Counted from the stretch's first letter, positions 45,734-54,492 are shown. The stretch: DNA of 64,000 nucleotides from Bradyrhizobium semiaridum (GCF_020329505.1 NZ_JAGKJJ010000018.1:17917-81916), one strand, 5' to 3'. The notes: a model not told the origin generated them from the sequence alone. Translations and numbers: made by a program.

Positions 45734-47221
45734 ATGACTCTGCAACGGACACAGCTCAGCTTGACGACAGCGGACGAGGTGACGCCGGCCGCCCCTGGCG
45801 ATGACCGCATCATCGAGACCTCGATACCGGCTCGTCTCGACAATCTGACCTGGAGCGGCTTTCACACCCGGGTCGTCTTGGCGCTCGGCATCACCTGGAT
45901 CCTCGACGGGCTCGAGGTGACGCTGGCCGGCGCATTGTCGGGCGCGCTGAAGGACAGCTCGGTGATGCGCTTCTCCAATGCCGATGTCGGCATCGCCAGC
46001 AGCGCCTATCTCGCCGGCGCGGTGCTCGGCGCGCTCGGCTTTGGCTGGCTCACCGACCGCATCGGCCGCAAGAAGCTGTTCTTCATCACGCTCGCGCTCT
46101 ATCTGTCCGCCACTGCCGCGACCGCGCTGTCGTGGAACGTCGGCAGCTACGCGCTGTTTCGCTTCCTCACCGGCGCCGGCATCGGCGGCGAATACACCGC
46201 GATCAATTCGACCATCCAGGAGCTGGTGCCGGCGCGCTATCGCGGCTGGACCGACCTCGTCATCAACGGCAGCTTCTGGCTCGGCGCCGCGATCGGCGCC
46301 GCCGGGGCCATCGTCCTGCTCGATCCCGCGGTGCTGGCGCCGGATCACGGCTGGCGCATCGCCTATTTCATCGGTGCCGCGCTCGGCCTCGTCGTGCTGT
46401 TCATGCGGATGTGGATCCCGGAAAGTCCGCGCTGGCTGATGATCCACGGCCGTCCCGACCAAGCCCACAAGATCGTCGCCGACATCGAAACTTCCGTGCT
46501 CGGTTGTGAGCAGTCGAGCGAGAACTTCGAAAAGATCAAGCTCAGAATGCGCGATCACACGCCACTGCGCGAGGTCGCAGTGACGCTGTTCTCCACCTAC
46601 CGGCAGCGCTCGCTGGTCGGGCTGACGCTGATGGCGGCGCAGGCATTCTTCTACAATGCGATCTTCTTCACCTTCGCGCTGATCCTGACCGACTTCTTCG
46701 GTATCCCTTCGCGCGATGTCGGCTGGTACATCCTGCCGTTCGCCGCCGGCAATTTCCTCGGGCCTCTCTTGCTCGGCCGTCTGTTCGATACGTTCGGCCG
46801 CCGCACCATGATCGCGCTGACCTACGGCGTGTCGGGCATGCTGCTGGCGCTGTCGGGCTATTTGTTCTCGATCGGCGTGCTCAGCGCGCAGACCCAGACC
46901 ATCGCCTGGATGGTGATCTTCTTCTTTGCTTCGCCGGCGGCGAGCGCCGCTTACTTGACCGTCAGCGAGACGTTCCCGCTCGAGGTCCGCGCGCTCGCGA
47001 TCGCCGCCTTCTATGCGATCGGCACCGGGATCGGCGGCGTGATCGGGCCGGCGTTGTTCGGCGTGCTGATCGACACCGGCTCGCGCAACAGCGTGTTCGC
47101 CGGCTATCTGCTGGGGTCGGCGCTGATGCTCGTGGCGGCCGCCGTCGCCTGGCGTTATGCCGTCGCGGCCGAGCGAAAATCGCTCGAATCCGTTGCACGG
47201 CCACTGGCATGTGTGGAGTAG
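45734..47221 (+). CDS. MFS transporter of the sugar-porter-like/metabolite:H+ symporter type
   Basis: The protein has 495 residues and 12 predicted helices. Signature motifs are WILDGLEVTLAG in helix 1, GWLTDRIGRKKLFF between helices 2 and 3, RFLTGAGIGGEYTAINS in helix 4 and IPESPRWLMIHGR after helix 6, with GRLFDTFGRRTM in the second half. The Asp-Gly-x-Glu of helix 1 is like aromatic-acid or sialate/sugar porters. The otsB gene follows after four bases, so it is in the trehalose operon; import of a sugar or osmolyte is a fair guess. Confidence 0.87.
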   Translation: MTLQRTQLSLTTADEVTPAAPGDDRIIETSIPARLDNLTWSGFHTRVVLALGITWILDGLEVTLAGALSGALKDSSVMRFSNADVGIASSAYLAGAVLGALGFGWLTDRIGRKKLFFITLALYLSATAATALSWNVGSYALFRFLTGAGIGGEYTAINSTIQELVPARYRGWTDLVINGSFWLGAAIGAAGAIVLLDPAVLAPDHGWRIAYFIGAALGLVVLFMRMWIPESPRWLMIHGRPDQAHKIVADIETSVLGCEQSSENFEKIKLRMRDHTPLREVAVTLFSTYRQRSLVGLTLMAAQAFFYNAIFFTFALILTDFFGIPSRDVGWYILPFAAGNFLGPLLLGRLFDTFGRRTMIALTYGVSGMLLALSGYLFSIGVLSAQTQTIAWMVIFFFASPAASAAYLTVSETFPLEVRALAIAAFYAIGTGIGGVIGPALFGVLIDTGSRNSVFAGYLLGSALMLVAAAVAWRYAVAAERKSLESVARPLACVE

Positions 47222-47225
47222 ACTA

Positions 47226-48044
47226 ATGATCAAGGATGATGTGGCCGAGATGACCATGGATGATGACATCGCCCCCGACGGTGCGATCAACAGCGCACCG
47301 GCGCCGGCATCGCTGATACCGCCGTTGAACCAGACCGCGGTGCTGCTCGACATCGACGGCACCTTGCTCGATTTCGCAGCCACGCCGCGCGAGGTCTGGG
47401 TGCCGCCGGAGCTCGCAACCACGCTGCGGGAACTGCATGCGCGGACAAATGGTGCGCTGGCGCTGGTCAGCGGGCGTTCGTTGAATGACATCGATCTGAT
47501 CTTCGCGCCGGACACGTTTCCCGCCATCGGCGGTCACGGCGCCGAGATGCGGCTGCAGCCGGATAGCGAGGCTGTCGCCACCCATTCGCCGCCGCTCGAC
47601 AAGGAGTTGAAGCGCCGGCTCGCCGCGATCGCCAAGCTGAGCCCCGGCATCCTGCTCGAAGACAAGGGCTACTCGCTGGCGCTGCATTATCGGCTGGCAC
47701 CGGCGGCGGAGAAGGCGATCTACGAGGCCGTGTCGCTGATCCGCGCCGAGCTACCGAACGCGCCGATCGAGGTGCTGCCGGGCAAGAGCGTCTGCGAGAT
47801 CAAGCATGCCGGCTTCACCAAGGCCACCGGCGTGCGCGAGTTGATGACGCATGAACCGTTCAAGGGCCGCCGTCCGTTCTTCATCGGTGACGACGTGACC
47901 GACGAGACCGTGTTCGCGATCATGTCCGACTACGAAGGTTTCGCATTCTCCGTCGGCCGCCAGGCGATCGGCGTCGCCGGCCATTTCGCCGCGCCGAGCG
48001 AGGTGCGCGAATTCCTCGCGCGCCTGCTCGACAAAGGGACGTGA
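47226..48044 (+). CDS. otsB: Trehalose-6-phosphate phosphatase
   Basis: From ATG 47226 the product has 272 residues. HAD motif I is LLDIDGTLLDF (nucleophile and acid Asp), motif II includes LVSGRSLNDI, and motifs III/IV are IKHAGFTKATG (Lys) and FFIGDDVTDETVF. It removes phosphate from trehalose 6-phosphate made by OtsA downstream. The otsA gene starts 196 bases later, with its own promoter possible in the AT-rich gap. Confidence 0.95.
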   Translation: MIKDDVAEMTMDDDIAPDGAINSAPAPASLIPPLNQTAVLLDIDGTLLDFAATPREVWVPPELATTLRELHARTNGALALVSGRSLNDIDLIFAPDTFPAIGGHGAEMRLQPDSEAVATHSPPLDKELKRRLAAIAKLSPGILLEDKGYSLALHYRLAPAAEKAIYEAVSLIRAELPNAPIEVLPGKSVCEIKHAGFTKATGVRELMTHEPFKGRRPFFIGDDVTDETVFAIMSDYEGFAFSVGRQAIGVAGHFAAPSEVREFLARLLDKGT

Positions 48045-48240
48045 GCCTGTCCTACCGGATCATCGTCTGAATAATTCGTTGGTCGAAAGCGGCGAACTTG
48101 CGTCGAAATTGTTCGTCGCAAGTTCCTTCAGGTTCCGTCCGCCTTCACCAGAATTTGGTTTCAATTGGGAGATTGTTTGATCCGGAACCATCTTGATGAA
48201 TGGTTGTTAATACGCGAGTTGACCAACAGGAGGGGACCTG

Positions 48241-49692
48241 GTGAACCTCGTCGTCGTATCGAACCGCGTTTCGCGCGGAAAACCCAATGAACCCATGACG
48301 GGGGGCCTTGCAGCAGCGTTGCTGCCGGTTGTTGAAAAGACAGGGGCGATCTGGGTAGGTTCCAGCGGACGCGTCCGCGACGGGAACTCGAAGGAACCAT
48401 TCGCAGAGGTGGAAGCTCTCGGTGCCGGCGCGCTGGCGATGCTCGACCTGCCGGCCGCGCATTACGGCGGCTACTACGAAGGCTTCGCCAATTCCGCATT
48501 GTGGCCCGCGTTGCATTCGCGCGCCGATCTGATCCGCGCCACGCATGAGGACTATGCGAGCTATCGTGAGGTCAATGCGTTCATGGCGCGGGCGTTGCTG
48601 CGCTTCCGCAAAGCCGATTCCGCGTTCTGGATCCAGGACTATCATTTCCTCGCGCTCGGTGCCGAGCTTCGCGATCTCGGCATCTCGCAGCCGATCGGCT
48701 TCTTCCTGCACACGCCGTGGCCGGCGCGCGCCGTGATCTCGGGCGTGCCGCACCACCGTGCGCTGATCGAGGCGATGCTCGCCTATGACCTGATCGGATT
48801 CCAGACCGAGGAAGATTGCGAGAACTTCCTCTCTTATGTGAAGAACGATCTCGATCTCGCGGTGCGCGACGGCGTCGTGATCTCGTCGTCCGGCCGCACC
48901 CGCGCGGCGGTGTTCCCGATCGGCATCGATCCCGAGAGGTTCGCGCAGCAGGCCACCAAGGCGATGACGCATCCGGACGTGACGCGGCTGCGGCGCAGCC
49001 TCAACGGCGAGAAGCTCGCGATCGGCGTCGACCGGCTCGACTATTCCAAGGGCCTCGGCAACCGTATCAAGGCGTTCGACCGGATGTGGACGATCCAGCC
49101 GGGCCTGAAGCGCTCGGTGTCGCTGCTGCAGATCGCAACGCCCTCGCGCGGCGCGATCGAGGCGTATGGCCATCTGCAGAGCGAGATCGCCAAGCTCGTC
49201 AGCGACGTCAACGGCGCTCACGGCGAAGTGGACTGGACCCCGATCCGCTATCTCAACAAGGGCTTTGGCCAGGGCGTGCTCGCGGGCTTCTATCGCACCG
49301 CGCAGGTCGGCGTGGTGACGCCGCTGAAGGACGGCATGAATCTGGTGGCCAAGGAGTACGTCGCCGCGCAGAACCCGGCCGATCCCGGCGTGCTGGTGCT
49401 GTCGAAATTCGCCGGCGCCGCCAACGAGCTCGACGCCGCACTGCTGGTCAACCCGCACGACATCGACGGCATGGCGCGGACGATTGCGTCCGCCATCGCG
49501 ATGCCGCTGGCCGAACGCCGAACGCGCTGGGAGGCGATGATGGCGAAGCTCAACAGCGGCACCATCCAGCAATGGTTCGCCGATTTCATCGAGGCGCTGC
49601 AGGACACCCACAGTGTCGGCGACACCGCGCTGCCCGAGCCCCGCACGATGTGGCCGCGCCGCACCGCGGATTTCGCCGCGCGATATCATTGA
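48241..49692 (+). CDS. otsA: Trehalose-6-phosphate synthase (GT20)
   Basis: The GTG start at 48241 is supported by AGGAGG ten bases upstream; the product has 483 residues. It begins NLVVVSNRVSRGK and has PMTGGLAAAL (donor loop), FWIQDYHFLALGAELRD, the sugar-phosphate site FLHTPWP, IGVDRLDYSKGL and the UDP-glucose motif DGMNLVAKEYVAAQ. It makes trehalose 6-phosphate from UDP-glucose and glucose 6-phosphate. With otsB it provides osmotic and desiccation tolerance. Confidence 0.97.
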   Translation: MNLVVVSNRVSRGKPNEPMTGGLAAALLPVVEKTGAIWVGSSGRVRDGNSKEPFAEVEALGAGALAMLDLPAAHYGGYYEGFANSALWPALHSRADLIRATHEDYASYREVNAFMARALLRFRKADSAFWIQDYHFLALGAELRDLGISQPIGFFLHTPWPARAVISGVPHHRALIEAMLAYDLIGFQTEEDCENFLSYVKNDLDLAVRDGVVISSSGRTRAAVFPIGIDPERFAQQATKAMTHPDVTRLRRSLNGEKLAIGVDRLDYSKGLGNRIKAFDRMWTIQPGLKRSVSLLQIATPSRGAIEAYGHLQSEIAKLVSDVNGAHGEVDWTPIRYLNKGFGQGVLAGFYRTAQVGVVTPLKDGMNLVAKEYVAAQNPADPGVLVLSKFAGAANELDAALLVNPHDIDGMARTIASAIAMPLAERRTRWEAMMAKLNSGTIQQWFADFIEALQDTHSVGDTALPEPRTMWPRRTADFAARYH

Positions 49693-49750
49693 GCGGGGCG
49701 GTGAAGCGGTAGCCTCGTTCTCGATTGAACTGTCAAACAGCTCGAATGGT

Positions 49751-49795
49751 GTCGTCCCTCCCTCGTGCGTAATTGCGCACGGGAGTAGGGACGAC
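49751..49795. repeat. 45-base palindrome with GTGCG(T/C)AATTGCGCAC core
   Basis: gtcgtccctccctcgtgcgt and its inverted partner form a near-perfect stem through a GTGCGTAATTGCGCAC centre. It has the same length and core as the element at 29,988-30,032. It lies 59 bases after otsA and may end that transcript. Confidence 0.85.
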
Positions 49796-49987
49796 AGCGA
49801 GATCGGTTGCGCCGCCGTGCGCCCCGGAATTCTGGGCATCGGACGTAGAAGTTAACGCCAGCGTAACCCGGCTGCGCTCTTCCGGGTCCAAAATCCATCA
49901 ATTATTTCAATGCATTGTGGAAATTTCGCGCGCGCAGCCCGCGCTCCCTTGCAAAATCCGCTTCGGACCTTCAAGAGAGGGCCTCCC

Positions 49988-50077
49988 GGAGAGATGGCCG
50001 AGTGGCTTAAGGCGCACGCTTGGAAAGCGTGTGTGCGGGAAACCGTACCGTGGGTTCGAATCCCACTCTCTCCGCCA
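49988..50077 (+). tRNA. tRNA-Ser (anticodon GGA)
   Basis: The gene has 90 bases with CCA encoded. The acceptor GGAGAGA pairs with TCTCTCC (50,067-50,073), discriminator G, then CCA. The D arm is TGGCCGAGTGGCTTAAGGC. The anticodon stem CACGC/GCGTG encloses TTGGAAA, so the anticodon is GGA (UCC/UCU, Ser). A long variable arm (GTGTGCGGGAAACCGTACC) makes it class II, as expected for Ser. The T arm is GTGGGTTCGAATCCCAC. Its 3-prime end is the left attachment site of the island. Confidence 0.98.
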
Positions 50078-50078
50078 T
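50064..50078 (+). repeat. Left attachment-like direct repeat (attL) in tRNA-Ser
   Basis: CACTCTCTCCGCCAT covers the 3-prime side of the T stem, the acceptor strand, CCA and one further base. Its copy is at 57,986-58,000. Confidence 0.7.
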
Positions 50079-50307
50079 TTGCGCGATGTCGTACGCCAAA
50101 CTACGATTCGAGGCCCTCAACCGCGACGAACGCAGATCATTGTGAGCATTTTGCGCCACCGCTGTAGGCCTCCGCTTTTCGGGGCTTCCGGAGCGGTAAG
50201 ACGGCATCGTGGAGGCGGCCGGATACTCTTCGATCGCTCGGCCGTCAGCCTTCGGTCGCAAAACCATGCAGCCGGCGGACACGGCCTTGTCGGCAGTGAA
50301 GCCGGCT

Positions 50308-50460
50308 TTATCCCTGCTCCGGATGTATTGCTTTCTTGTCCGCGCAGTACTTCTCAATAAGGAAGCGGATTCCCTCTTGCGCGGCTTGGTCCGTTACGCA
50401 ACGTGAGAGCTTTTGGTAGTGCTCAATTCTCCTGTCGAGTTCGATGCACTTCTCGCACAT
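50308..50460 (-). CDS. 50-residue CxxC protein, conserved-looking, unknown function
   Basis: Read from ATG 50460 (GGAG about seven bases upstream) the product begins MCEKCIELDRRIEHYQKLSR and ends in EKYCADKKAIHPEQG, then TAA. It has four cysteines, with CEKC at the start, and a helical middle. The sequence matches a small-protein family I recall in Bradyrhizobium. The other frames over this stretch have no such order. It could bind zinc, alone or as a dimer. It is too short for most gene callers. Confidence 0.65.
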   Translation of the reverse strand: MCEKCIELDRRIEHYQKLSRCVTDQAAQEGIRFLIEKYCADKKAIHPEQG

Positions 50461-50685
50461 GGAGAGTCTCCGGCTAGGAGGCAGGAGCGCCTGTCCTCAG
50501 TACGGCGGTCGATATTCATCAGAAGAAGCTCAGTGCCGTCAGCGATCGCTTCGACGCTTGACGACGTTGTGCCGCTCGTGATGACGAAAATGACTATCCA
50601 GGATCGATAGAAGGAATTGACGATTACTTCCAGCGCCATTCGCTCAGGATATCGGAAGTCACAGAGCTAAAGCTTCAACTTCTGC

Positions 50686-50820
50686 TTACCTCTTCTTTGC
50701 GGGACCGAAGCCCGGCTGCCAGCCAGCTTCTTTGCGGCTCGGTGCCGCTGCAATCACCTTTGCTTTTTCCTTCTTCGGTTTCTTCGCTTCGCGATTGCCG
50801 CGTTGCTGTCCCTTGGCCAT
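50686..50820 (-). CDS. 44-residue basic small protein
   Basis: From ATG 50820 (GGAGA eight bases upstream) the product reads MAKGQQRGNREAKKPKKEKA, then a short linker and KEAGWQPGFGPAKKR. It is almost entirely Lys/Arg/Gln/Ala with one Trp. A near-identical small-protein family is known to me from rhizobial genomes. Nucleic-acid or ribosome association is suggested by charge only. The longer frame to 50,904 lacks support. Confidence 0.65.
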   Translation of the reverse strand: MAKGQQRGNREAKKPKKEKAKVIAAAPSRKEAGWQPGFGPAKKR

Positions 50821-51671
50821 GAAATCTATCTCCAATTGTGGTCTGAGTTCTTCCAGCCCATTCGACCGCAATATGCGTCGCGGGCGACGTAACGACGCGG
50901 CCATGTTGTTTCGTGCCGAACTCGCGCGAAGTGTAACATAACGATCTTTCCGCGATCACGCCGAAAGTGGCGTTTGCCATAATGGATGCTCCCTCTGACC
51001 AAGCAGGCCAAGAGAGCCGCGCTAGCCGTTGAGCATGGCCGCAGCACATACGAGAAGCAGAAGAAACAGCGGCACGATCAGCGGTGGAACGATCCATTCC
51101 GAGGCGCGAAAACGCGACGTCGAATGCTCCTGCTAATTGGTCGGCGGGAGCGCACGTGACCCTCAGTCACCGGTCGATGCCGTTGATAATACGGTGATGC
51201 CAGCCACCCTACGCCTGTGGCTGACCAATAGCGAGCACTAAAACGCCGTGTACCGGTCGCGATGCTAAGGTCAGTGCGCAGCGAAGATTTGGAGCAAACG
51301 TTGCGTCATATAGATTTCGCTGTACGCATTCATCCCGTTTTCCGCCGTGAAAGCCTCGTATCCGGGTAGCTCCGTCACCGCGAGCACGGAGAAGAAAGCA
51401 TTTCGAATGAGGATTAATATCAGACTCGATACTCAATGATCTTCCGCAACCGGCGCCCGTGATCATGGTGCCGGGCACTCACATCTCTCTCGCCTCAGAC
51501 ATCATCGTTCGAGATTTCTTGCCCGCGGTACCGATCATGAGGTGCGAATCAATCGGCAATTGGCGCAGCCCGCATTGTCGCCCGGCGTATGCAGTTCTCC
51601 TGGTAACGTTTGGCACGCGCGAGGTCGCTTAATGACTCATCAAATAGCGTGATGTCGCGTTCCGGCCAAAA
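50821..51671. other. Gene-poor stretch of the island
   Basis: About 850 bases have no convincing gene. On the minus strand 51,022-51,129 reads as a membrane-helix peptide (EWIVPPLIVPLFLLLLVCAA) ending in a stop, but a TAG lies just upstream and no start codon precedes it, so it looks like a remnant. Other frames are not protein-like. Confidence 0.5.
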
Positions 51672-51896
51672 CTAGAGCATCGAGAGTACGACGATCCCGT
51701 CTTCAAGCTCCCCCGAGGCAAGGCGCGCCCGCGCCATCTGCTCCAACTCCGTCCGGTACTTATGAAGATAACTAAGGGCTTGCTTGTCTGTTTGAAATGT
51801 CGTCGTGAGCCGGCACATTTGTCGAGCTGCGCCGAGCGCAAGCGAGAACGTGATGGTTCCGTCGCCGTGTGATTTGGTTCTACGCACGATTTGCAT
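51672..51896 (-). CDS. Small conserved hypothetical protein (74 residues)
   Basis: The product starts MQIVRRTKSHGDGTITFSLA, continues with CRLTTTFQTDKQALSYLHKY and ends LEDGIVVLSML. It has mixed alpha-beta composition and no membrane segment. I recall close relatives among Bradyrhizobium hypothetical proteins. GGAG lies directly before the ATG at 51,896. The function is unknown. Confidence 0.65.
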   Translation of the reverse strand: MQIVRRTKSHGDGTITFSLALGAARQMCRLTTTFQTDKQALSYLHKYRTELEQMARARLASGELEDGIVVLSML

Positions 51897-51953
51897 GCTC
51901 CGGCTTGGTGAGGCTTGGTGCTCGGGACGATCATCGACCGCTGCCGAAGCTAA

Positions 51954-52196
51954 CTATCGAGGCAACTTCCTGGTGCGTTTCTTTGGCGCGGACACCGGCA
52001 ACGGTGCCCGACGCGTTCCAGCGACGGTTTCCTTGGTTTCGCGGAGCTCTCGAAGTCGCGCCATGTTCTTGCGAACCTCTATGGCCTGCCTTCCGAAATC
52101 CGCCATCGCGCGCGCTCCTTCTTCAGCGGCCAATCGCTTTCGGTTCGCACGCGCCATGCTTTCGGGTGATAATTCCGCCGGCTTCTTGACGCTCAT
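51954..52196 (-). CDS. Small charged protein, paralogue of the gene at 5,584-5,829
   Basis: From ATG 52196 (GTG 52202 also possible) the product has 80 residues: MSVKKPAELSPESMARANRK, LAAEEGARAMADFGRQAIEV, then RKNMARLRELRETKE and a Pro/Lys/Arg tail. The core matches the protein at 5,584-5,829 almost residue by residue. Presence inside the island and outside it suggests duplication or independent acquisition. The function is unknown. Confidence 0.75.
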   Translation of the reverse strand: MSVKKPAELSPESMARANRKRLAAEEGARAMADFGRQAIEVRKNMARLRELRETKETVAGTRRAPLPVSAPKKRTRKLPR

Positions 52197-52291
52197 GCTC
52201 ACCGCCGCTCAACAGGCAAAACCCGCTCAATCCGGAGATCGAGCGGGCAGCATGGTCGTTTCAGTACATCCGTGAAACGACACGATGAAAC

Positions 52292-52501
52292 TCAGGCCAG
52301 CGAGAGGCTCTCTGCGTTGACCTTGCCTCGTATCTTGTCCGTCTTAACCTCGTAGTGGACCTTTTGGCCCTCCGCGAGTCTCGAAAGACCGGCACGTTCG
52401 ACTGCGCTGATGTGAACGAACACATCGCTGCTGCCGTCTTCCGGTTGGATAAAACCGAAGCCCTTCTGGCTATTGAACCACTTAACAGTACCTGTCGTCA
52501 T
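52292..52501 (-). CDS. cspA: Cold-shock protein (CspA family)
   Basis: From ATG 52501 (GGAGATCAAG upstream) the product has 69 residues. The RNA-binding motifs RNP1 KGFGFIQP and RNP2 VFVHIS are intact, in MTTGTVKWFNSQKGFGFIQP and onwards. It acts as an RNA chaperone. The long AT-rich leader upstream (52,502-52,680, including tatatacacactatgtgtat) may carry temperature-responsive structure. A decayed rpsU lies about 400 bases away. Confidence 0.95.
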   Translation of the reverse strand: MTTGTVKWFNSQKGFGFIQPEDGSSDVFVHISAVERAGLSRLAEGQKVHYEVKTDKIRGKVNAESLSLA

Positions 52502-52912
52502 CTTGATCTCCAAAGCGCACGAGCGCATATCGCGTGACAGTCACGCGATGATTTCAACTTCGTCGATGTCTTTGGAAAAGGAGCCCGCGGGCGCGTTCAA
52601 CAAGGCAGAGCGGCTAATCGAATAGTCGCTATATACACACTATGTGTATGACTTACAAGGGAGAGGGCCGATTTGTTTGAATTCGGAGCCTCTGCTGCTG
52701 ATCGAGGGCATCGAAACGGGCGAGCGAGCTTCATCAATCGACACGGCCATGAGGTAATGATCCGGTCATTCTGCCGACCAGATCGGCATGGCGAGCGACG
52801 GGCTTGTTCGAAGCCGAAGAATTACGCCGTTACACTGATCCTCACATTCATGAACGTCCCCTGCGCGAAGGCTGCGTGCAGGACTGTTCCAATTCGCAGC
52901 CACCGAGTTTTG

Positions 52913-53020
52913 ATGCACGTCCTTGTTCGCGACAACAATATTGACTAGGCACTTCGAGTTCTGAAGAAAAAGATGCAGCGGGAAGGCGTCTTCCGGGAGA
53001 TGAAGCAACGCCGCGTCTAA
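52913..53020 (+). pseudogene. rpsU: Remnant of rpsU (ribosomal protein S21)
   Basis: Reading from ATG 52913 gives MHVLVRDNNID, TAG (52,946-52,948), then in the same frame ALRVLKKKMQREGVFREMKQRR and TAA at 53,018. Intact S21 proteins read M-VLVRDNN-D-AL--LKKKMQREG-FREMK-R, so this is a clear S21 copy with a nonsense codon in place of the usual Gln and an early end. The basic C-terminal tail is lost; similar bases may continue in a shifted frame to about 53,090. It is probably a second, dispensable copy. Confidence 0.85.
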
Positions 53021-53093
53021 GATCCTAACCAGCGCCAGATCCATTGAGGAACGAAATCCGCATAACATCTGTTGCGTCCGAAAGGAAACGCGG

Positions 53094-53330
53094 ATGATTG
53101 GCTATTACTTCGACGTCAGAGACGACAGCGGAATTTATCGCGACGAAGAAGGGATGGAGTTTGCAACGCCACGTGAAGCCGAAGTCGAAGCAGCAGAATC
53201 ACCGGCGGGCCTAGCGCGTGACCTCGCCACTCTGGACCATCGACCGGACCTCTCGGTTGAAGTGAGAGCCGTCGTTGGACGCGTATCCTAAGCCGCGCTC
53301 ATTTTCGATAGAAACGAGACAAAGCAGTAA
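53094..53330 (+). pseudogene. DUF6894-family gene with a premature stop
   Basis: ATG 53094 begins MIGYYFDVRDDSGIYRDEEG, the DUF6894 signature. The frame runs to TAA at 53,289-53,291 after VEVRAVVGRVS and then continues AALIFDRNETKQ to TAA at 53,328. The intact relative at 55,410-55,655 ends VRDEDGPVLRATFTFEIRRF, and the pieces GRVS-stop-AALIF align to GPVLRATFTF without a gap. One base change (such as CAA to TAA) explains it. The shortened product of 65 residues might still be made. Confidence 0.65.
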
Positions 53331-53385
53331 CAGCGCTGCAGCTGGCGACCTTTCTCGCGTTCGTTCTCAGCCGAATCACAATTGC

Positions 53386-53613
53386 CTAGCTTGAGATCCG
53401 CTGCTCAGCCATGAGCCATTGATGGACGGTCTCCCATTTGTCCTCCGCGCCTGACCAAGAATCCAGTAACGTTGGCTCGTGTCTCGCTTTGATCTCGAGG
53501 AAAAATCGCCGCGCGTCGCGTGCGCAAGCTTTTCCATCAAGCGGCTGAGTCTTGATCCAATGGTCCCATTCGCGAACGATCGCCTGCTTCGCTTCGCGAT
53601 CATGCGACGTCAT
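53386..53613 (-). CDS. Small conserved hypothetical protein (75 residues)
   Basis: The product is MTSHDREAKQAIVREWDHWI followed by a helical acidic/basic mix with three further Trp residues (DSWSG, DKWETVHQWLM). Its ATG directly follows the TAG of the gene upstream, so the two are co-translated. It resembles small Bradyrhizobium proteins in my memory. The function is unknown. Confidence 0.65.
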   Translation of the reverse strand: MTSHDREAKQAIVREWDHWIKTQPLDGKACARDARRFFLEIKARHEPTLLDSWSGAEDKWETVHQWLMAEQRISS

Positions 53614-53826
53614 CTAGCGGGTCTTATTGTTGGGTTTGACGGGAAGCTTTGATTCTCGCGCCAGTCGCTCGGCTTTGAGACGCTCGCGGTTGGCTTGGAA
53701 CGCTTTGTCGACTTTGGCATGCTCGCTCGGCGCGGCCTCCGCTTTTCGGAACATCTTGTTGGCTTCTCGCGCCGCGGCGGTTGAGCCATGGCGGCCGAAG
53801 GCTCGGTCTCTGATCATCCCTGGCAC
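53614..53826 (-). CDS. Small basic helical protein (70 residues)
   Basis: The GTG start at 53826 has GGGAGG five bases upstream, which decides it over the internal ATG at 53,817. The sequence (PGMIRDRAFGRHGSTAAARE, then FRKAEAAPSEHAKVDKAFQA and a Lys/Arg tail) is helical and basic. It is the first gene of a pair with the abutting gene at 53,613. The function is unknown. Confidence 0.6.
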   Translation of the reverse strand: MPGMIRDRAFGRHGSTAAAREANKMFRKAEAAPSEHAKVDKAFQANRERLKAERLARESKLPVKPNNKTR

Positions 53827-53958
53827 TCGATCCTCCCTAAATTATGAGACGGGTCTCGGGAGACGCGACTTCGGCTTAGGCCTTGGTGTGTTGTTCGTCC
53901 GTCCCGGGCGGCATCACGGATTCGCGATCTCTCGCCGCCTACGTCAACCGTCCTGGTG

Positions 53959-54132
53959 TCATTCCGGTTCCTGCGACAACGCTTCCATACGGAAGTTGCT
54001 AGAACAAACTGTCTGTCGCCTTGTCCGGTTGCCCTTCAGATCGTAAAGCTTCCGGCCCTTAACGTCGAAAATGGTGGAATCGATCGCCACGGCGACGTGT
54101 ACGCCAGCACTGTTGACTATGTCGTCCTTCAA
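53959..54132 (-). CDS. Possible truncated small protein
   Basis: From TTG 54132 the frame gives KDDIVNSAGVHVAVAIDSTI and FDVKGRKLYDLKG, then a basic, disordered-looking tail. The first 35 residues resemble a small-protein family I recall from rhizobia (DIVN-(S/A)-GVH-AV, I-DL-G-KLY-LKG), while the rest does not. It may be a frameshifted remnant. Low certainty. Confidence 0.35.
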   Translation of the reverse strand: MKDDIVNSAGVHVAVAIDSTIFDVKGRKLYDLKGNRTRRQTVCSSNFRMEALSQEPE

Positions 54133-54173
54133 GCGTGATCTCCCTTGTTTCGCGACCTCGTGGCCGGCGACCC

Positions 54174-54455
54174 TCACGGCTTCCTGAAGTCGATGCTTCT
54201 CAGGATGATCCCGGCGGGCGCACCTTCGAACTCGCCCGCCGTGTATTTGACGACGGCGCGGGCTTCAATGCGCTCTCGCAGTCGCATGAACTGCGCTTCG
54301 CGCCCGCTGGGCGGCGCGCGTCCCGCACCTTCCAGCTCATCCATCGCGGAGGTCGAGATCGCGCAGGGGACGACCTTCGCGCCGTCGCGCATCGAGAACT
54401 GGACGATCATGCGATCGTACTCGAAACTGGTGAAACAAGCTTGTTCAAGCGCCAT
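54174..54455 (-). CDS. DUF1488-like protein (93 residues)
   Basis: From ATG 54455 the product begins MALEQACFTSFEYDRMIVQF and has MRDGAKVVPCAISTSAMDEL, a pattern like DUF1488 proteins (strand with dG--V-C-Is--al). A helix (QFMRLRERIEARAVVKY) and ILRSIDF end the protein. It is the last gene of a run of closely packed minus-strand genes from 55,125. The function is unknown. Confidence 0.65.
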   Translation of the reverse strand: MALEQACFTSFEYDRMIVQFSMRDGAKVVPCAISTSAMDELEGAGRAPPSGREAQFMRLRERIEARAVVKYTAGEFEGAPAGIILRSIDFRKP

Positions 54456-54492
54456 GTGACCATCCGTTGCCGTTGGCCGAAGCCGCGCAGCT

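Noticed and set aside
44453..47527. 1024-codon minus-strand frame
   Set aside because: Crosses the chemoreceptor, an inverted repeat, the DUF3175 gene and the transporter; composition is that of a shadow.
51022..51129. Membrane-helix reading frame on the minus strand
   Set aside because: It has a stop just upstream and no start codon, so it is at most a gene remnant.
52673..52948. 91-codon plus-strand frame ending at the rpsU TAG
   Set aside because: Only its last 11 codons are meaningful (the S21 start); the rest is upstream non-coding sequence in the same frame.
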